22,129 nucleotides of DNA from VMGX01 sp038065915 (GTDB taxonomy: Bacteria; Patescibacteriota; Minisyncoccia; Phycocordibacterales; 21-14-all-36-13), in the NCBI GenBank assembly GCA_038065915.1, contig JBBTPZ010000017.1, positions 1 through 22,129 on the forward strand, read 5' to 3'. The notes under the pieces were generated by a model. That model was not told the origin of the DNA. It worked only from the letters and a program-made list of their open reading frames with translations, and did not search any database. The translations under genes were made by a program, and so were the position numbers. Below are positions 13,222 to 19,059 of the stretch, in pieces; position 1 is the first letter of the stretch; every line of letters starts with the position of its first letter.

Positions 13222-13293
13222 ATTCTGGATTCAAAATGTCCTTGAGGACATTTTGAATTATGGATGAAAAAGCTCTTTAAGAGCTTTTTCATT
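13222..13293 (-). repeat. Two tandem E-family hairpins between rplO and secY
   Basis: On the minus strand the first (13256-13293) begins at the rplO stop: GAAAAAGCTC/GAGCTTTTTC with tail ATCCATAATT. The second (13222-13259) has a different stem, TTCAAAATGTCC/GGACATTTTGAA, with tail ATCCAGAAT. The stems differ completely but the shape and tail are kept. Confidence 0.7.
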
Positions 13294-13711
13294 TAATTTC
13301 CCCTCCTGCTTTTTTTATTTTTTCTACAGCTTTTTCTGAAACTAAACATCCTTCAACAATTATTTTTTTGCTTATTTCCCCCATTGATAATATCTTAACC
13401 TTAACAACACTTCCTTTTTTCAAATTCAAAATCTTTTTTGAAACAAGTATGGCGGGTGAAACAACTTCGCCGTCATTAAATTTTTTATCAATTAAATTAA
13501 GATTAATAACAACTGGTTTTGTTTGTATCGGATTGAAACTGTATCCTCTATTTTTAGGAAGTTTTTTTATCACATCACGAATCGCCGGCCTTGGATTTCC
13601 TCTTGCTTTTTGTCCTTTGTGTCCAGCACCAGATGTTTTTCCTCTTTTACCACCGCGTCCAACACGCGTTTTTCTTCTTTCCGTATTTCTTTTTAATTCG
13701 TGAAGTTGCAT
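13289..13711 (-). CDS. rplO: 50S ribosomal protein L15
   Basis: A large-subunit protein with a long N-terminal tail that reaches into 23S rRNA. The start MQLHELKRNTERRKTRVGRG, with GGKRGKTSGAGHKGQKAR, is the family signature, and the globular C-terminal part ends VSEKAVEKIKKAGGEIK. 140 residues. It stops at TGA, evidence that UGA is a normal stop here. It follows rpsE by two bases with no rpmD between, whereas in most bacteria L30 sits there. It is probably translationally coupled to rpsE. Confidence 0.96.
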   Translation of the reverse strand: MQLHELKRNTERRKTRVGRGGKRGKTSGAGHKGQKARGNPRPAIRDVIKKLPKNRGYSFNPIQTKPVVINLNLIDKKFNDGEVVSPAILVSKKILNLKKGSVVKVKILSMGEISKKIIVEGCLVSEKAVEKIKKAGGEIK

Positions 13712-13713
13712 AT

Positions 13714-14334
13714 TTATTTTATCGTTTTTAATGCTTTTATTGTTGCCTGCGCAATATTTAATTTATTTTTTGACCTAGAAAGTATTTTAGCTGTAATATC
13801 TTTTATCCCGGCCATTTCAACAACATCGTGAACTGCACTTCCTGCCGAAACACCTCTTCCGTGTGCCGGCCTCATTTCAATTATTGATGATGAATACTTG
13901 GCTTTTATTTCACTTGCTATAGACATATTTTTATCCAAAACTACCTTTATCATATTCTTTTTTGCATCTCTTATCGCTTTTTCAATAGCAAGAGATGTAT
14001 CTGTGGCTTTTCCTGTCCCAACACCAACAGAACCCTTCTTGTCTCCTATCACAATCGCAACACTAAAACTAAATCTTCTTCCTCCGGATACAACGCGGGT
14101 AACTCTTCTTATATTTAAAATTTTTTGTTCAAACTCATTTTTTACCCTTTCTCTTCTAATAAATTTGCGAGGATTTTTTTTCAAAGAAGACCTTTGTGTT
14201 CCTTCTGTTCTTCTGTTATTTTCTTTTTTATCAACAACAGGAACAACTGTTTCACTTTTATTTTCAGCGGTTTCTTTTGCCTGCGCAGGCAGGTCTGTTT
14301 TTGTATCAAATTCTTTTTTTACTTCTTCTTCCAT
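13714..14334 (-). CDS. rpsE: 30S ribosomal protein S5
   Basis: A decoding-accuracy protein near the mRNA entry site. The double-stranded-RNA-binding-like domain starts at about residue 66 (FEQKILNIRRVTRVVSGGRR), and the C-terminal domain has RPAHGRGVSAGSAVHDVVEMAG. 206 residues, of which about 60 form a charged, low-complexity N-terminal extension (VKKEFDTKTDLP...KKNPRK) absent from E. coli S5; extended ends are common in Patescibacteria. It lies between rplR and rplO. Confidence 0.96.
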   Translation of the reverse strand: MEEEVKKEFDTKTDLPAQAKETAENKSETVVPVVDKKENNRRTEGTQRSSLKKNPRKFIRRERVKNEFEQKILNIRRVTRVVSGGRRFSFSVAIVIGDKKGSVGVGTGKATDTSLAIEKAIRDAKKNMIKVVLDKNMSIASEIKAKYSSSIIEMRPAHGRGVSAGSAVHDVVEMAGIKDITAKILSRSKNKLNIAQATIKALKTIK

Positions 14335-14344
14335 ATAAAATACA

Positions 14345-14704
14345 TTAAAAAATTAATCCACCTTCTCTCGCATTATCAGCAATTACTTTAATAACACCAG
14401 TATAAATATAACCCCCTCTATCAAAAACGATTTTCGTTATATTTTTTTCAACTGATTTCTTTGCTATGTCCTTACCAACAGCTTTTGCCATAGCCATCTT
14501 TCCTTTTTCTTTAATTTTTAAATCCTTTGAAGAAGAATGCGCTAATGTATTTCCATTTTCATCATCAATAATCTGTGCATAAACATAATAATTTGACCTG
14601 AATACGGAAAGCCGTGGACATTCTTTTGTGCCAGAAACTCTTGCACGAATTCTTCTGTGTCTTTTTTCTCTGTTTATTCTTTTTTCTTTGGATTTGTCTA
14701 ACAT
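14345..14704 (-). CDS. rplR: 50S ribosomal protein L18
   Basis: Binds 5S rRNA and anchors it in the central protuberance. The 119-residue protein has a basic start (KEKRINREKRHRRIRARVSG), then CPRLSVFRSNYYVYAQIIDD, and ends DRGGYIYTGVIKVIADNAREGGL, close to the family consensus [24 protein letters not shown]. No extension or loss. It lies ten bases before rpsE. Confidence 0.96.
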   Translation of the reverse strand: MLDKSKEKRINREKRHRRIRARVSGTKECPRLSVFRSNYYVYAQIIDDENGNTLAHSSSKDLKIKEKGKMAMAKAVGKDIAKKSVEKNITKIVFDRGGYIYTGVIKVIADNAREGGLIF

Positions 14705-14733
14705 ACTATTTAATACAAAATTTTATTTAAAAA

Positions 14734-15267
14734 CTAAACCGATTTCTTACCTTCCTTTCTCTTTATAATTTCATCAAAATATCTTATTCCTTTTCCTTTG
14801 TATGGTTCTGGTACCTTGTTTGACCTAATAACCGCGGTAAATTGTCCTACCGCCTCTTTATCAATACCAGAAACTGTAATAATATTTTTTTCTATTAAAA
14901 CGGTCAGCCCTGATGGAATTTTTATATTAACCGGATGTGAAAAACCAATGTTTAATACAATAGTATCTCCTGACAAAACGGCCTTATACCCAATTCCTTC
15001 AATTATGAGCTTCTTCTGAAATGGTGTGTTTACGCCATTTATCATATTCATAATATGCGAAGCGTATGTTCCCCACAAAGACATTGTTTCTAATGTTTCA
15101 TCTTTTGGACTAAGAATGACTTTCCTTTCTTTTATCTCAATAAAAATATTTGATTTAAATTTTTTTGAAAGTTCTCCTTTTGGTCCTTTAACAACAACAG
15201 TGCCGTCCTTTATGGACACTTCTGTCTTTTCTGGTATTTCTATTTGTTGTTTTCCTATTCGTGACAT
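14734..15267 (-). CDS. rplF: 50S ribosomal protein L6
   Basis: A two-domain protein near the sarcin-ricin loop and factor-binding site. MSRIGKQQIEIPEKTEVSIK opens domain 1, and domain 2 ends VPEPYKGKGIRYFDEIIKRK, the conserved PEPYKGKGIRY motif that contacts 23S rRNA. 177 residues, normal length. A palindromic T-family element and a Y hairpin fill the 175-base gap from rpsH, a gap that in most bacteria is very short. Confidence 0.96.
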   Translation of the reverse strand: MSRIGKQQIEIPEKTEVSIKDGTVVVKGPKGELSKKFKSNIFIEIKERKVILSPKDETLETMSLWGTYASHIMNMINGVNTPFQKKLIIEGIGYKAVLSGDTIVLNIGFSHPVNIKIPSGLTVLIEKNIITVSGIDKEAVGQFTAVIRSNKVPEPYKGKGIRYFDEIIKRKEGKKSV

Positions 15268-15288
15268 ATTTTAAAATTATAATTATTT

Positions 15289-15371
15289 ACCCTGTGAAAT
15301 AAAAACCTTTACTCTATGGAATATTTTGATTTATTAAAATAAAATTCTAAAGAATTTTTATTCCACGGGGT
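15289..15371. mobile_element. T-family palindromic element, copy 1
   Basis: The ends ACCCTGTGAAATAAAAA and TTTTTATTCCACGGGGT are inverted repeats with one G-U-type mismatch. The inner sequence ATGGAATATTTTG...AGAATTTTTATTCCACGGGG matches the copy at 21988-22048. It lies 22 bases upstream of the rplF ATG (between rpsH and rplF). Confidence 0.6.
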
Positions 15372-15392
15372 AAATTGTTTTCTTGTTTTCTT

Positions 15393-15424
15393 GTCTCCCT
15401 TCGGGAGATCCCCCGTAGGGGGAC
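15393..15424. repeat. Y-family REP-like double hairpin
   Basis: Two adjacent hairpins, CTCCC-TTC-GGGAG and CCCCC-GTA-GGGGG, separated by AT and followed by a T-run on the plus strand. The 32 bases are identical to 17099-17130. It lies downstream of rpsH in the operon, in the orientation that does not give a U-run to the ribosomal transcript. Confidence 0.8.
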
Positions 15425-15442
15425 TTTTTTATTTTAAACAAC

Positions 15443-15835
15443 CTACCAAATTTTAAATAATGCTTCGCCACCAACTCTTTCTTTCTTTGCTTCTTTGTCT
15501 GTCAAAATTCCTTTTGGAGTTGATAGTATCAAAGAACCCTTTCCTTGTTTTACTGGTTTAATATCATTAACTCCAAGATAAATTCTTCTGGATAATTTAG
15601 ATATTCTCTGAACATCACTTATTTTGGATTTTTTGTTTTTGTATAAAAGCTGAACATCAATTGCTTTAGTTATTTTTTTTCCTTTTTTGGCAATTTCTCC
15701 AACAAACCCTGCCTTTGAAAGAGTCATGGCTATCGCATATTTTAAATTTGAGTACGGTATAGAAACTTCTTCTTTTCCTACAAGAGTCGCGTTTTTTATT
15801 TTTATTATAAAATCTGATATTGGGTCATTTACCAT
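15443..15835 (-). CDS. rpsH: 30S ribosomal protein S8
   Basis: Binds helix 21 of 16S rRNA; in E. coli it represses the spc operon. 130 residues, starting MVNDPISDFIIKIKNA (family: DPIADMLTRIRNA) and ending STPKGILTDKEAKKERVGGEALFKIW, matching the conserved STSKGxMTDxEARxxxxGGEVLCxVW. Its ATG lies inside the last codons of rpsN (seven-base overlap), so translation is coupled. Confidence 0.96.
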   Translation of the reverse strand: MVNDPISDFIIKIKNATLVGKEEVSIPYSNLKYAIAMTLSKAGFVGEIAKKGKKITKAIDVQLLYKNKKSKISDVQRISKLSRRIYLGVNDIKPVKQGKGSLILSTPKGILTDKEAKKERVGGEALFKIW

Positions 15836-16014
15836 GATGATTTTTTTATTCCTGGGATTTTACCTTCATTTGCTAATTCTCTAAAACAAATTCTACAAAG
15901 GCCAAAATCTCTCATGTGAGCTCTTTTTCTACCACAACGAAAGCATCGTCTCACTACTCGTGATGCAAACTTCGGTTTCTTTTTACTTCTTGCTACGACT
16001 GATTTTTTTGCCAT
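15829..16014 (-). CDS. rpsN: 30S ribosomal protein S14, zinc-binding type
   Basis: A short 61-residue S14 of the zinc form. CFRCG (about 24-28) and CRIC (about 40-43) give the four cysteines that hold one zinc. MAKKSVVARSKKKPKFASRV is the basic N-terminus, and the end GIKKSSW is the universal (G)(I/V)xKxSW. It overlaps rpsH. Its upstream gap of 160 bases contains an internal promoter and a hairpin, which is unusual inside this operon. Confidence 0.95.
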   Translation of the reverse strand: MAKKSVVARSKKKPKFASRVVRRCFRCGRKRAHMRDFGLCRICFRELANEGKIPGIKKSSW

Positions 16015-16094
16015 AAAATTAAGGAATGCTAATGACTATAATTTTTGAGCACCCCGCCTTGGCGTGGGTTGCCATAAATAACTTTTTCTGTAAA

Positions 16095-16116
16095 CAAAAA
16101 AGGCATTTAAGCCCTT
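16095..16116 (-). terminator. Attenuator-like hairpin in the rpsN leader
   Basis: On the minus strand AAGGGC pairs with GCCTTT across TTAAAT and is followed by a U-run. It lies between the internal promoter and rpsN, about 80 bases before the start codon. A second hairpin, CCACGCC/GGCGGGG, follows. Confidence 0.45.
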
Positions 16117-16129
16117 TAAGCCAGTGCGA

Positions 16130-16158
16130 ATATTAGCAATATAAAACATCCTTGTCAA
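16130..16158 (-). promoter_or_regulatory. Internal promoter before rpsN
   Basis: On the minus strand a perfect -35 TTGACA (16153-16158) is followed after 17 bases by TAATAT (16130-16135). Transcription from about 16123 would give rpsN a leader of about 110 nucleotides. Confidence 0.5.
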
Positions 16159-16174
16159 TAAAATTAACTATATA

Positions 16175-16726
16175 TTATCTTGTTTTTTGCTCGGTTTTTT
16201 TAAAAGGAAAACCTATATATTCAAAGAATTTTATGGCTTCTTTCTTTGATTTAGCTGTTGTAACTATTGTTATGGAAAGGCCAAAAACATCTTTTAACTC
16301 TTCATCCAATGTCTCAGGAAAAACAATATGTTCTTTAACACCAATTGTTATATTTCCCATTTCATCAAGACAATTTTTTGATATGCCCCTGAAATCCTTT
16401 GTTCTTGGCATCGCAATATCAATCAATTTAAACAAAAAACTAAACATTCTGTCGCCTCGTAATGTAACCTGATAACCAACAACGTCTCCCTGTCTAACTT
16501 TGAATGAAGCCACAGATTTTTTTGCCGGACATGTAGATGGTTTTTGACCAGTTATTTTAGTTAAACGATTTTCTATAAGTTTTATTTTTTCTTTATCTTT
16601 AGTGGAACCAACACCGGAAGTAACAATAACCTTCACGAAGCGTGGAGCTTCAATTGAATTTGTGTAACCAAACTCTTTTTTCATTAATTCAAAAACTTTT
16701 TTTTCTTTTTCTTTTATTGATTGCAT
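16175..16726 (-). CDS. rplE: 50S ribosomal protein L5
   Basis: A 5S rRNA-binding protein that also touches the P-site tRNA. 183 residues. The central block has ITGQKPSTCPAKKSVASFKVR (family: LTGQKPxxTxAKKSIAxFKLR) and GDVVGYQVTLRGDRMFSFL, and RTKDFRGISKNCLDEMGNIT and the C-terminal end are standard. The start is ATG 16726, directly preceded by ACAGG, the end of palindromic element C, with no spacing for a Shine-Dalgarno interaction. Confidence 0.96.
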   Translation of the reverse strand: MQSIKEKEKKVFELMKKEFGYTNSIEAPRFVKVIVTSGVGSTKDKEKIKLIENRLTKITGQKPSTCPAKKSVASFKVRQGDVVGYQVTLRGDRMFSFLFKLIDIAMPRTKDFRGISKNCLDEMGNITIGVKEHIVFPETLDEELKDVFGLSITIVTTAKSKKEAIKFFEYIGFPFKKTEQKTR

Positions 16727-16801
16727 CCTGTAGTGAAAAATGGCATCGCTCTAAAAGAGCACTGCTATTCTTGTTATTAATATTGATAAATTTTCTTTCA
16801 T

Positions 16802-16939
16802 CCTGTAGTGAAATTTCAAATTGTTTTCTCTATTAATTCACAAAAACAATCCGAGACCTTGTTATTAAATGCTTATTATATTATCTTAAGATCTTGTCCC
16901 GAGAAAAACAAATTAATGATTTGAAATTCTACTACGGGA
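16802..16939. mobile_element. A-type element nested in element C (138 bp)
   Basis: CCTGTAGTGAAATTTCAAAT on the left and ATTTGAAATTCTACTACGGG on the right. It is flanked exactly by TTCAT at 16797-16801 and 16940-16944. The interior shares AAAACAATCC...CTTGTTATTAA and TCCCGAGAAAAACAAAT with element A at 8287-8456, but without the S hairpin. Confidence 0.68.
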
Positions 16940-16959
16940 TTCATAAAATTATTTGCCTG

Positions 16960-16990
16960 CCCCGTAGTGAGCTTCGCTCTACTACTGGGG
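16960..16990. repeat. S-family hairpin nested in element C
   Basis: CCCCGTAGTGAGC and GCTCTACTACTGGGG form a near-perfect hairpin around TTC. Element B lacks it at the corresponding position. Confidence 0.7.
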
Positions 16991-17053
16991 TTTTTGATAT
17001 TTTCCTCCTCTTAATGCCATTTTCTACTACGGGATTCCATGATTTCTTTATTT

Positions 17054-17090
17054 ATTGTGGATTTAAATGCTCTCCCAGAGCATTTAAATT
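17054..17090 (-). repeat. E-family hairpin between rplX and rplE
   Basis: On the minus strand AAATTTAAATGCTCT and AGAGCATTTAAAT pair across GGG, followed by the tail CCACAAT. The stem differs from the other E copies, but the shape and tail are shared. Confidence 0.65.
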
Positions 17091-17098
17091 TATTTTTT

Positions 17099-17130
17099 GT
17101 CTCCCTTCGGGAGATCCCCCGTAGGGGGAC
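17099..17130. repeat. Y-family REP-like double hairpin, second identical copy
   Basis: Identical over 32 bases to 15393-15424, and again followed by TTTTTTATTTT on the plus strand. It starts four bases after the rplX stop. Confidence 0.8.
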
Positions 17131-17134
17131 TTTT

Positions 17135-17368
17135 TTATTTTGCTTCTTTCAATTCTAGTGATTTTACATTTGAAGCATTAATTGGCATCGGTTTTTCTAT
17201 TATTCCACCACCTCGTTGTTGTCCTTTTGATTTTTGGTGTTTTTTTACAATATTTATTCCTTCAATAATCACTAAATTACTTTTGGGAATAACTCTCAAA
17301 ACCTTTCCGGTTTTGTTTTTATCTTTCCCAGTTATAACTTTCACATTTTGTCCTTTTTTTATTTTCAT
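17135..17368 (-). CDS. rplX: 50S ribosomal protein L24
   Basis: An assembly-initiator protein with a KOW motif. MKIKKGQNVKVITGKDKNKTGKV is the KOW segment (KGDxVxVIxGKDKGKxGKV), and VEGxNxVKKHxK appears as IEGINIVKKHQKSKG. 77 residues, shorter than the about 100 of most bacteria; it ends soon after GGGIIEKPMPINASNV. The start is ATG 17368, sitting inside the TTCAT flank of element V (17369-17488), which separates it from rplN by 133 bases. Confidence 0.95.
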   Translation of the reverse strand: MKIKKGQNVKVITGKDKNKTGKVLRVIPKSNLVIIEGINIVKKHQKSKGQQRGGGIIEKPMPINASNVKSLELKEAK

Positions 17369-17488
17369 CCCGTTAGAGGTAGGAAATCTTTAGATTTCCG
17401 TAAATTAATTTTAATAAATAATGACTTTTTTATATATAACGTTTTACTATTTTTTGTAATTCTATTAACCGCATAACTTCTAACGGGA
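17369..17488. mobile_element. MITE-like palindromic element V (120 bp)
   Basis: The ends CCCGTTAGAGG and CTTCTAACGGG are inverted repeats. It is flanked exactly by TTCAT (17364-17368 and 17489-17493); the left copy contains the rplX start codon. An internal hairpin, GGAAATC-TTTA-GATTTCC, is visible. On the minus strand an ATG in the far TTCAT opens a 42-codon frame (MNPVRSYAVN...) whose TGA overlaps the rplX ATG as ATGA. Confidence 0.65.
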
Positions 17489-17501
17489 TTCATATATATT
17501 T

Positions 17502-17873
17502 TTATACAATCTCTGGCGCCAAAGACACAATTTTTTGATACCCGCGTTCTGCAAGCTCTCTGGGAATTGGACCAAAAATTCTACCTGCTTTGGGGTCTTT
17601 TTTATCTTTTTCAAGTATCACAACTGCGTTTTCATCAAAACGGATATATGTACCATCTTTTCTTCTTAGCGGTTGTTTCTGCCTTACGACAACTGCCTGA
17701 AAGATATCTTTTTTCTTTACATCTTTTCTTGGTTCCGCAGATTGTATAGACAAGATAACAATATCTCCTATTCTTGCGTATTTCTTTCTTGTTCCACCAA
17801 TAACCTTAAAGATGCGTCCAATCTTACCTCCTGAATTATCTGTTATTTTTACTAATGTTCTTGGTTGAATCAT
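17502..17873 (-). CDS. rplN: 50S ribosomal protein L14
   Basis: An interface protein in the intersubunit bridge with 16S helix 14. 123 residues. MIQPRTLVKITDNSGGK (family MIQxxTxLxVADNSGAK), RKKDGTYIRFDENAVVI and the end IFGPIPRELAERGYQKIVSLAPEIV are all typical. The 22-residue loop at about 47-68 is normal. It follows rpsQ by 58 bases of AT-rich sequence with three AAAACAT repeats. Confidence 0.96.
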   Translation of the reverse strand: MIQPRTLVKITDNSGGKIGRIFKVIGGTRKKYARIGDIVILSIQSAEPRKDVKKKDIFQAVVVRQKQPLRRKDGTYIRFDENAVVILEKDKKDPKAGRIFGPIPRELAERGYQKIVSLAPEIV

Positions 17874-17931
17874 AATATTTTCATAAAATCACTAAATCAT
17901 AAAAACATAAAAACATAAAAACAATAAAAAA

Positions 17932-18225
17932 TTATTCCGTGTCTTTATTTTCTACTAATCCAGCTTTACCTTTTGAAATTATTTCAATTACTTTAAAACT
18001 TTTATCTTTTGAAATTGGTTTTGATTCTTTTATCACAACACTATCGCCAATTTTACATTTATTACCAGAATCATGTGCCTTAAATTTCTTACTTTTCTTA
18101 AAATATTTTTTGTATTTTGGATGTTTCACATATCTTTCAACCAAAACAACAACCGTGTCTTTCATTTTGTCTGAAACAACTTTGCCTTTTAAAATTTTAT
18201 TATTGTCGTTAATTTTCTTTTCCAT
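17932..18225 (-). CDS. rpsQ: 30S ribosomal protein S17
   Basis: An OB-fold 16S-binding protein. KGKVVSDKMKDTVVVLVERYVKHPKYKKYFKKSKKFKAHD contains the GxVxSDKMxKTVVVxVxxxxxHPxYxK family pattern (residues about 14-53), followed by GDSVVIKESKPISKDKSFKV. 97 residues with a short C-terminal tail. It follows rpmC with a 50-base gap. Confidence 0.95.
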   Translation of the reverse strand: MEKKINDNNKILKGKVVSDKMKDTVVVLVERYVKHPKYKKYFKKSKKFKAHDSGNKCKIGDSVVIKESKPISKDKSFKVIEIISKGKAGLVENKDTE

Positions 18226-18262
18226 ATTAATTATATTTAAATACGATGTATGTTTAATTGTG

Positions 18263-18293
18263 AATTCAAAATTTCTTAGAGAGATTTTGAATT
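18263..18293 (-). repeat. Hairpin spanning the rpmC stop codon
   Basis: AATTCAAAATCTC and GAAATTTTGAATT pair (some mismatches). The stem resembles the E family, but the CCATAATT tail is absent. The last codons and the TAA of rpmC lie in the 5' arm. Confidence 0.45.
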
Positions 18294-18467
18294 TCTTAAA
18301 TTAATTTCCGTTAATATACGCGCGATATCTTTTTTTATATTTCTTCCGTGTTTAACATCTCTTGTTTTTCCACCGGCTCCAGAAAATCTAAACGAACTCA
18401 ATGCTTCTTTTTTTTCAATAAGCATTTTTTCTAATTCATTATTATTTTTTCCTTTTAATTCCAACAT
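18276..18467 (-). CDS. rpmC: 50S ribosomal protein L29
   Basis: A small two-helix protein at the exit tunnel, next to the site for trigger factor and SRP. 63 residues: LKGKNNNELEKMLIEKKEAL, FRFSGAGGKTRDVKHGRNIKKDIARI (family: LRFQxAxGQLxNxxRIRxVRRxIARI), then TEINLRN. The start is ATG 18467, five bases after the rplP stop. A GAGAGG in the end of rplP lies nine bases before the ATG, one of the few Shine-Dalgarno-like sites in the operon. Confidence 0.93.
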   Translation of the reverse strand: MLELKGKNNNELEKMLIEKKEALSSFRFSGAGGKTRDVKHGRNIKKDIARILTEINLRNSKSL

Positions 18468-18472
18468 AAAAA

Positions 18473-18892
18473 TTATCCTCTCGTTATTATTTTGGTTTTT
18501 AGTGGTAATTTTTTGCCAGCTTTTCTTAAAGATTCTTTTGCAACTTCTTCGGTAACGCCATCAACTTCAAATAAAATTCTTCCTGGTTTTACTTCAAATT
18601 CATAACCTTTTGGTTCGCCTTTTCCCTTTCCCATGCCCACTTCAGCTGCTTTTCTTGTATATGGTCTATCTGGAAATATGCGTGTCCAAACTCTTCCTGT
18701 TTTTCCACTTGCTCTTTTGGCAACTCTTCTTGCTGATTCTATCTGATTTGAATTTAATCTGTGTGCAGTTATAGCCTTCAACCCATAGGAACCAAACGCT
18801 AGTGTTGTTCCGCGATATTCAATACTTTTCTTAGTAGGGTTTACTCTTTTTTTCTGCCATTTTCTGTGTTTTACTTTTTTTGGGAATAACAT
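18473..18892 (-). CDS. rplP: 50S ribosomal protein L16
   Basis: Sits at the A-site tRNA elbow. 139 residues, starting MLFPKKVKHRKWQKKR (family MLxPKRxKxRKxxRGR), then GTTLAFGSYGLKAITAHRLNSNQIE and the Arg-rich loop RRVAKRASGKTGRVWTRIFPD. It carries KPAEVGMGKGKG as TRKAAEVGMGKGKGEPKGYE, where the Met/Gly-rich loop enters the peptidyl transferase centre area. Complete and standard. Confidence 0.96.
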   Translation of the reverse strand: MLFPKKVKHRKWQKKRVNPTKKSIEYRGTTLAFGSYGLKAITAHRLNSNQIESARRVAKRASGKTGRVWTRIFPDRPYTRKAAEVGMGKGKGEPKGYEFEVKPGRILFEVDGVTEEVAKESLRKAGKKLPLKTKIITRG

Positions 18893-18936
18893 GATTGATT
18901 TTCTTATCGAGCCTTGGCGAGATTTAGAAAATCATC

Positions 18937-19041
18937 ACCCAGCTCCACTTTTTTATAATAAATTTTAATCTTATCTTTAAATTTTTTAACTATTTTTTAA
19001 TTATGTTTTATTTTTACCTTCCCAGAAAAGTGGGGCTGGGT
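18937..19041. mobile_element. Palindromic element between rpsC and rplP (105 bp)
   Basis: ACCCAGCTCCACTTTT (18937-18952) and AAAAGTGGGGCTGGGT (19026-19041) are inverted repeats with one mismatch, which is a G-U pair if read on the plus strand. The 73 bases between them are extremely AT-rich, without a gene. The size and build resemble the other MITE-like elements, but the ends are unrelated. Confidence 0.5.
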
Positions 19042-19059
19042 CCTCTAAAATAATACTCG

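Larger units (their letters stand above)
16727..17034. mobile_element. Nested palindromic element C (308 bp, B-type outer element)
   Basis: The outer ends CCTGTAGTGAAAAATGGCAT and ATGCCATTTTCTACTACGGG match element B (8874-9003). Inside lie a complete A-type element (16802-16939) and an S hairpin (16960-16990). Removing these leaves a sequence that aligns with B from both ends. It separates rplE from rplX, abutting the rplE ATG. The flanks are TTGCAT and TTCCAT, an imperfect match. No open frame of useful length. Confidence 0.65.

Noticed and set aside
15393..15424. Intrinsic terminator for the ribosomal operon
   Set aside because: The T-run is on the plus strand only; the minus-strand transcript gets A-run first and no U-run after the stems.
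16727..17034. CRISPR array in the repeat-rich gap
   Set aside because: The repeats are inverted and nested, not regularly spaced direct repeats, and no cas gene is present.
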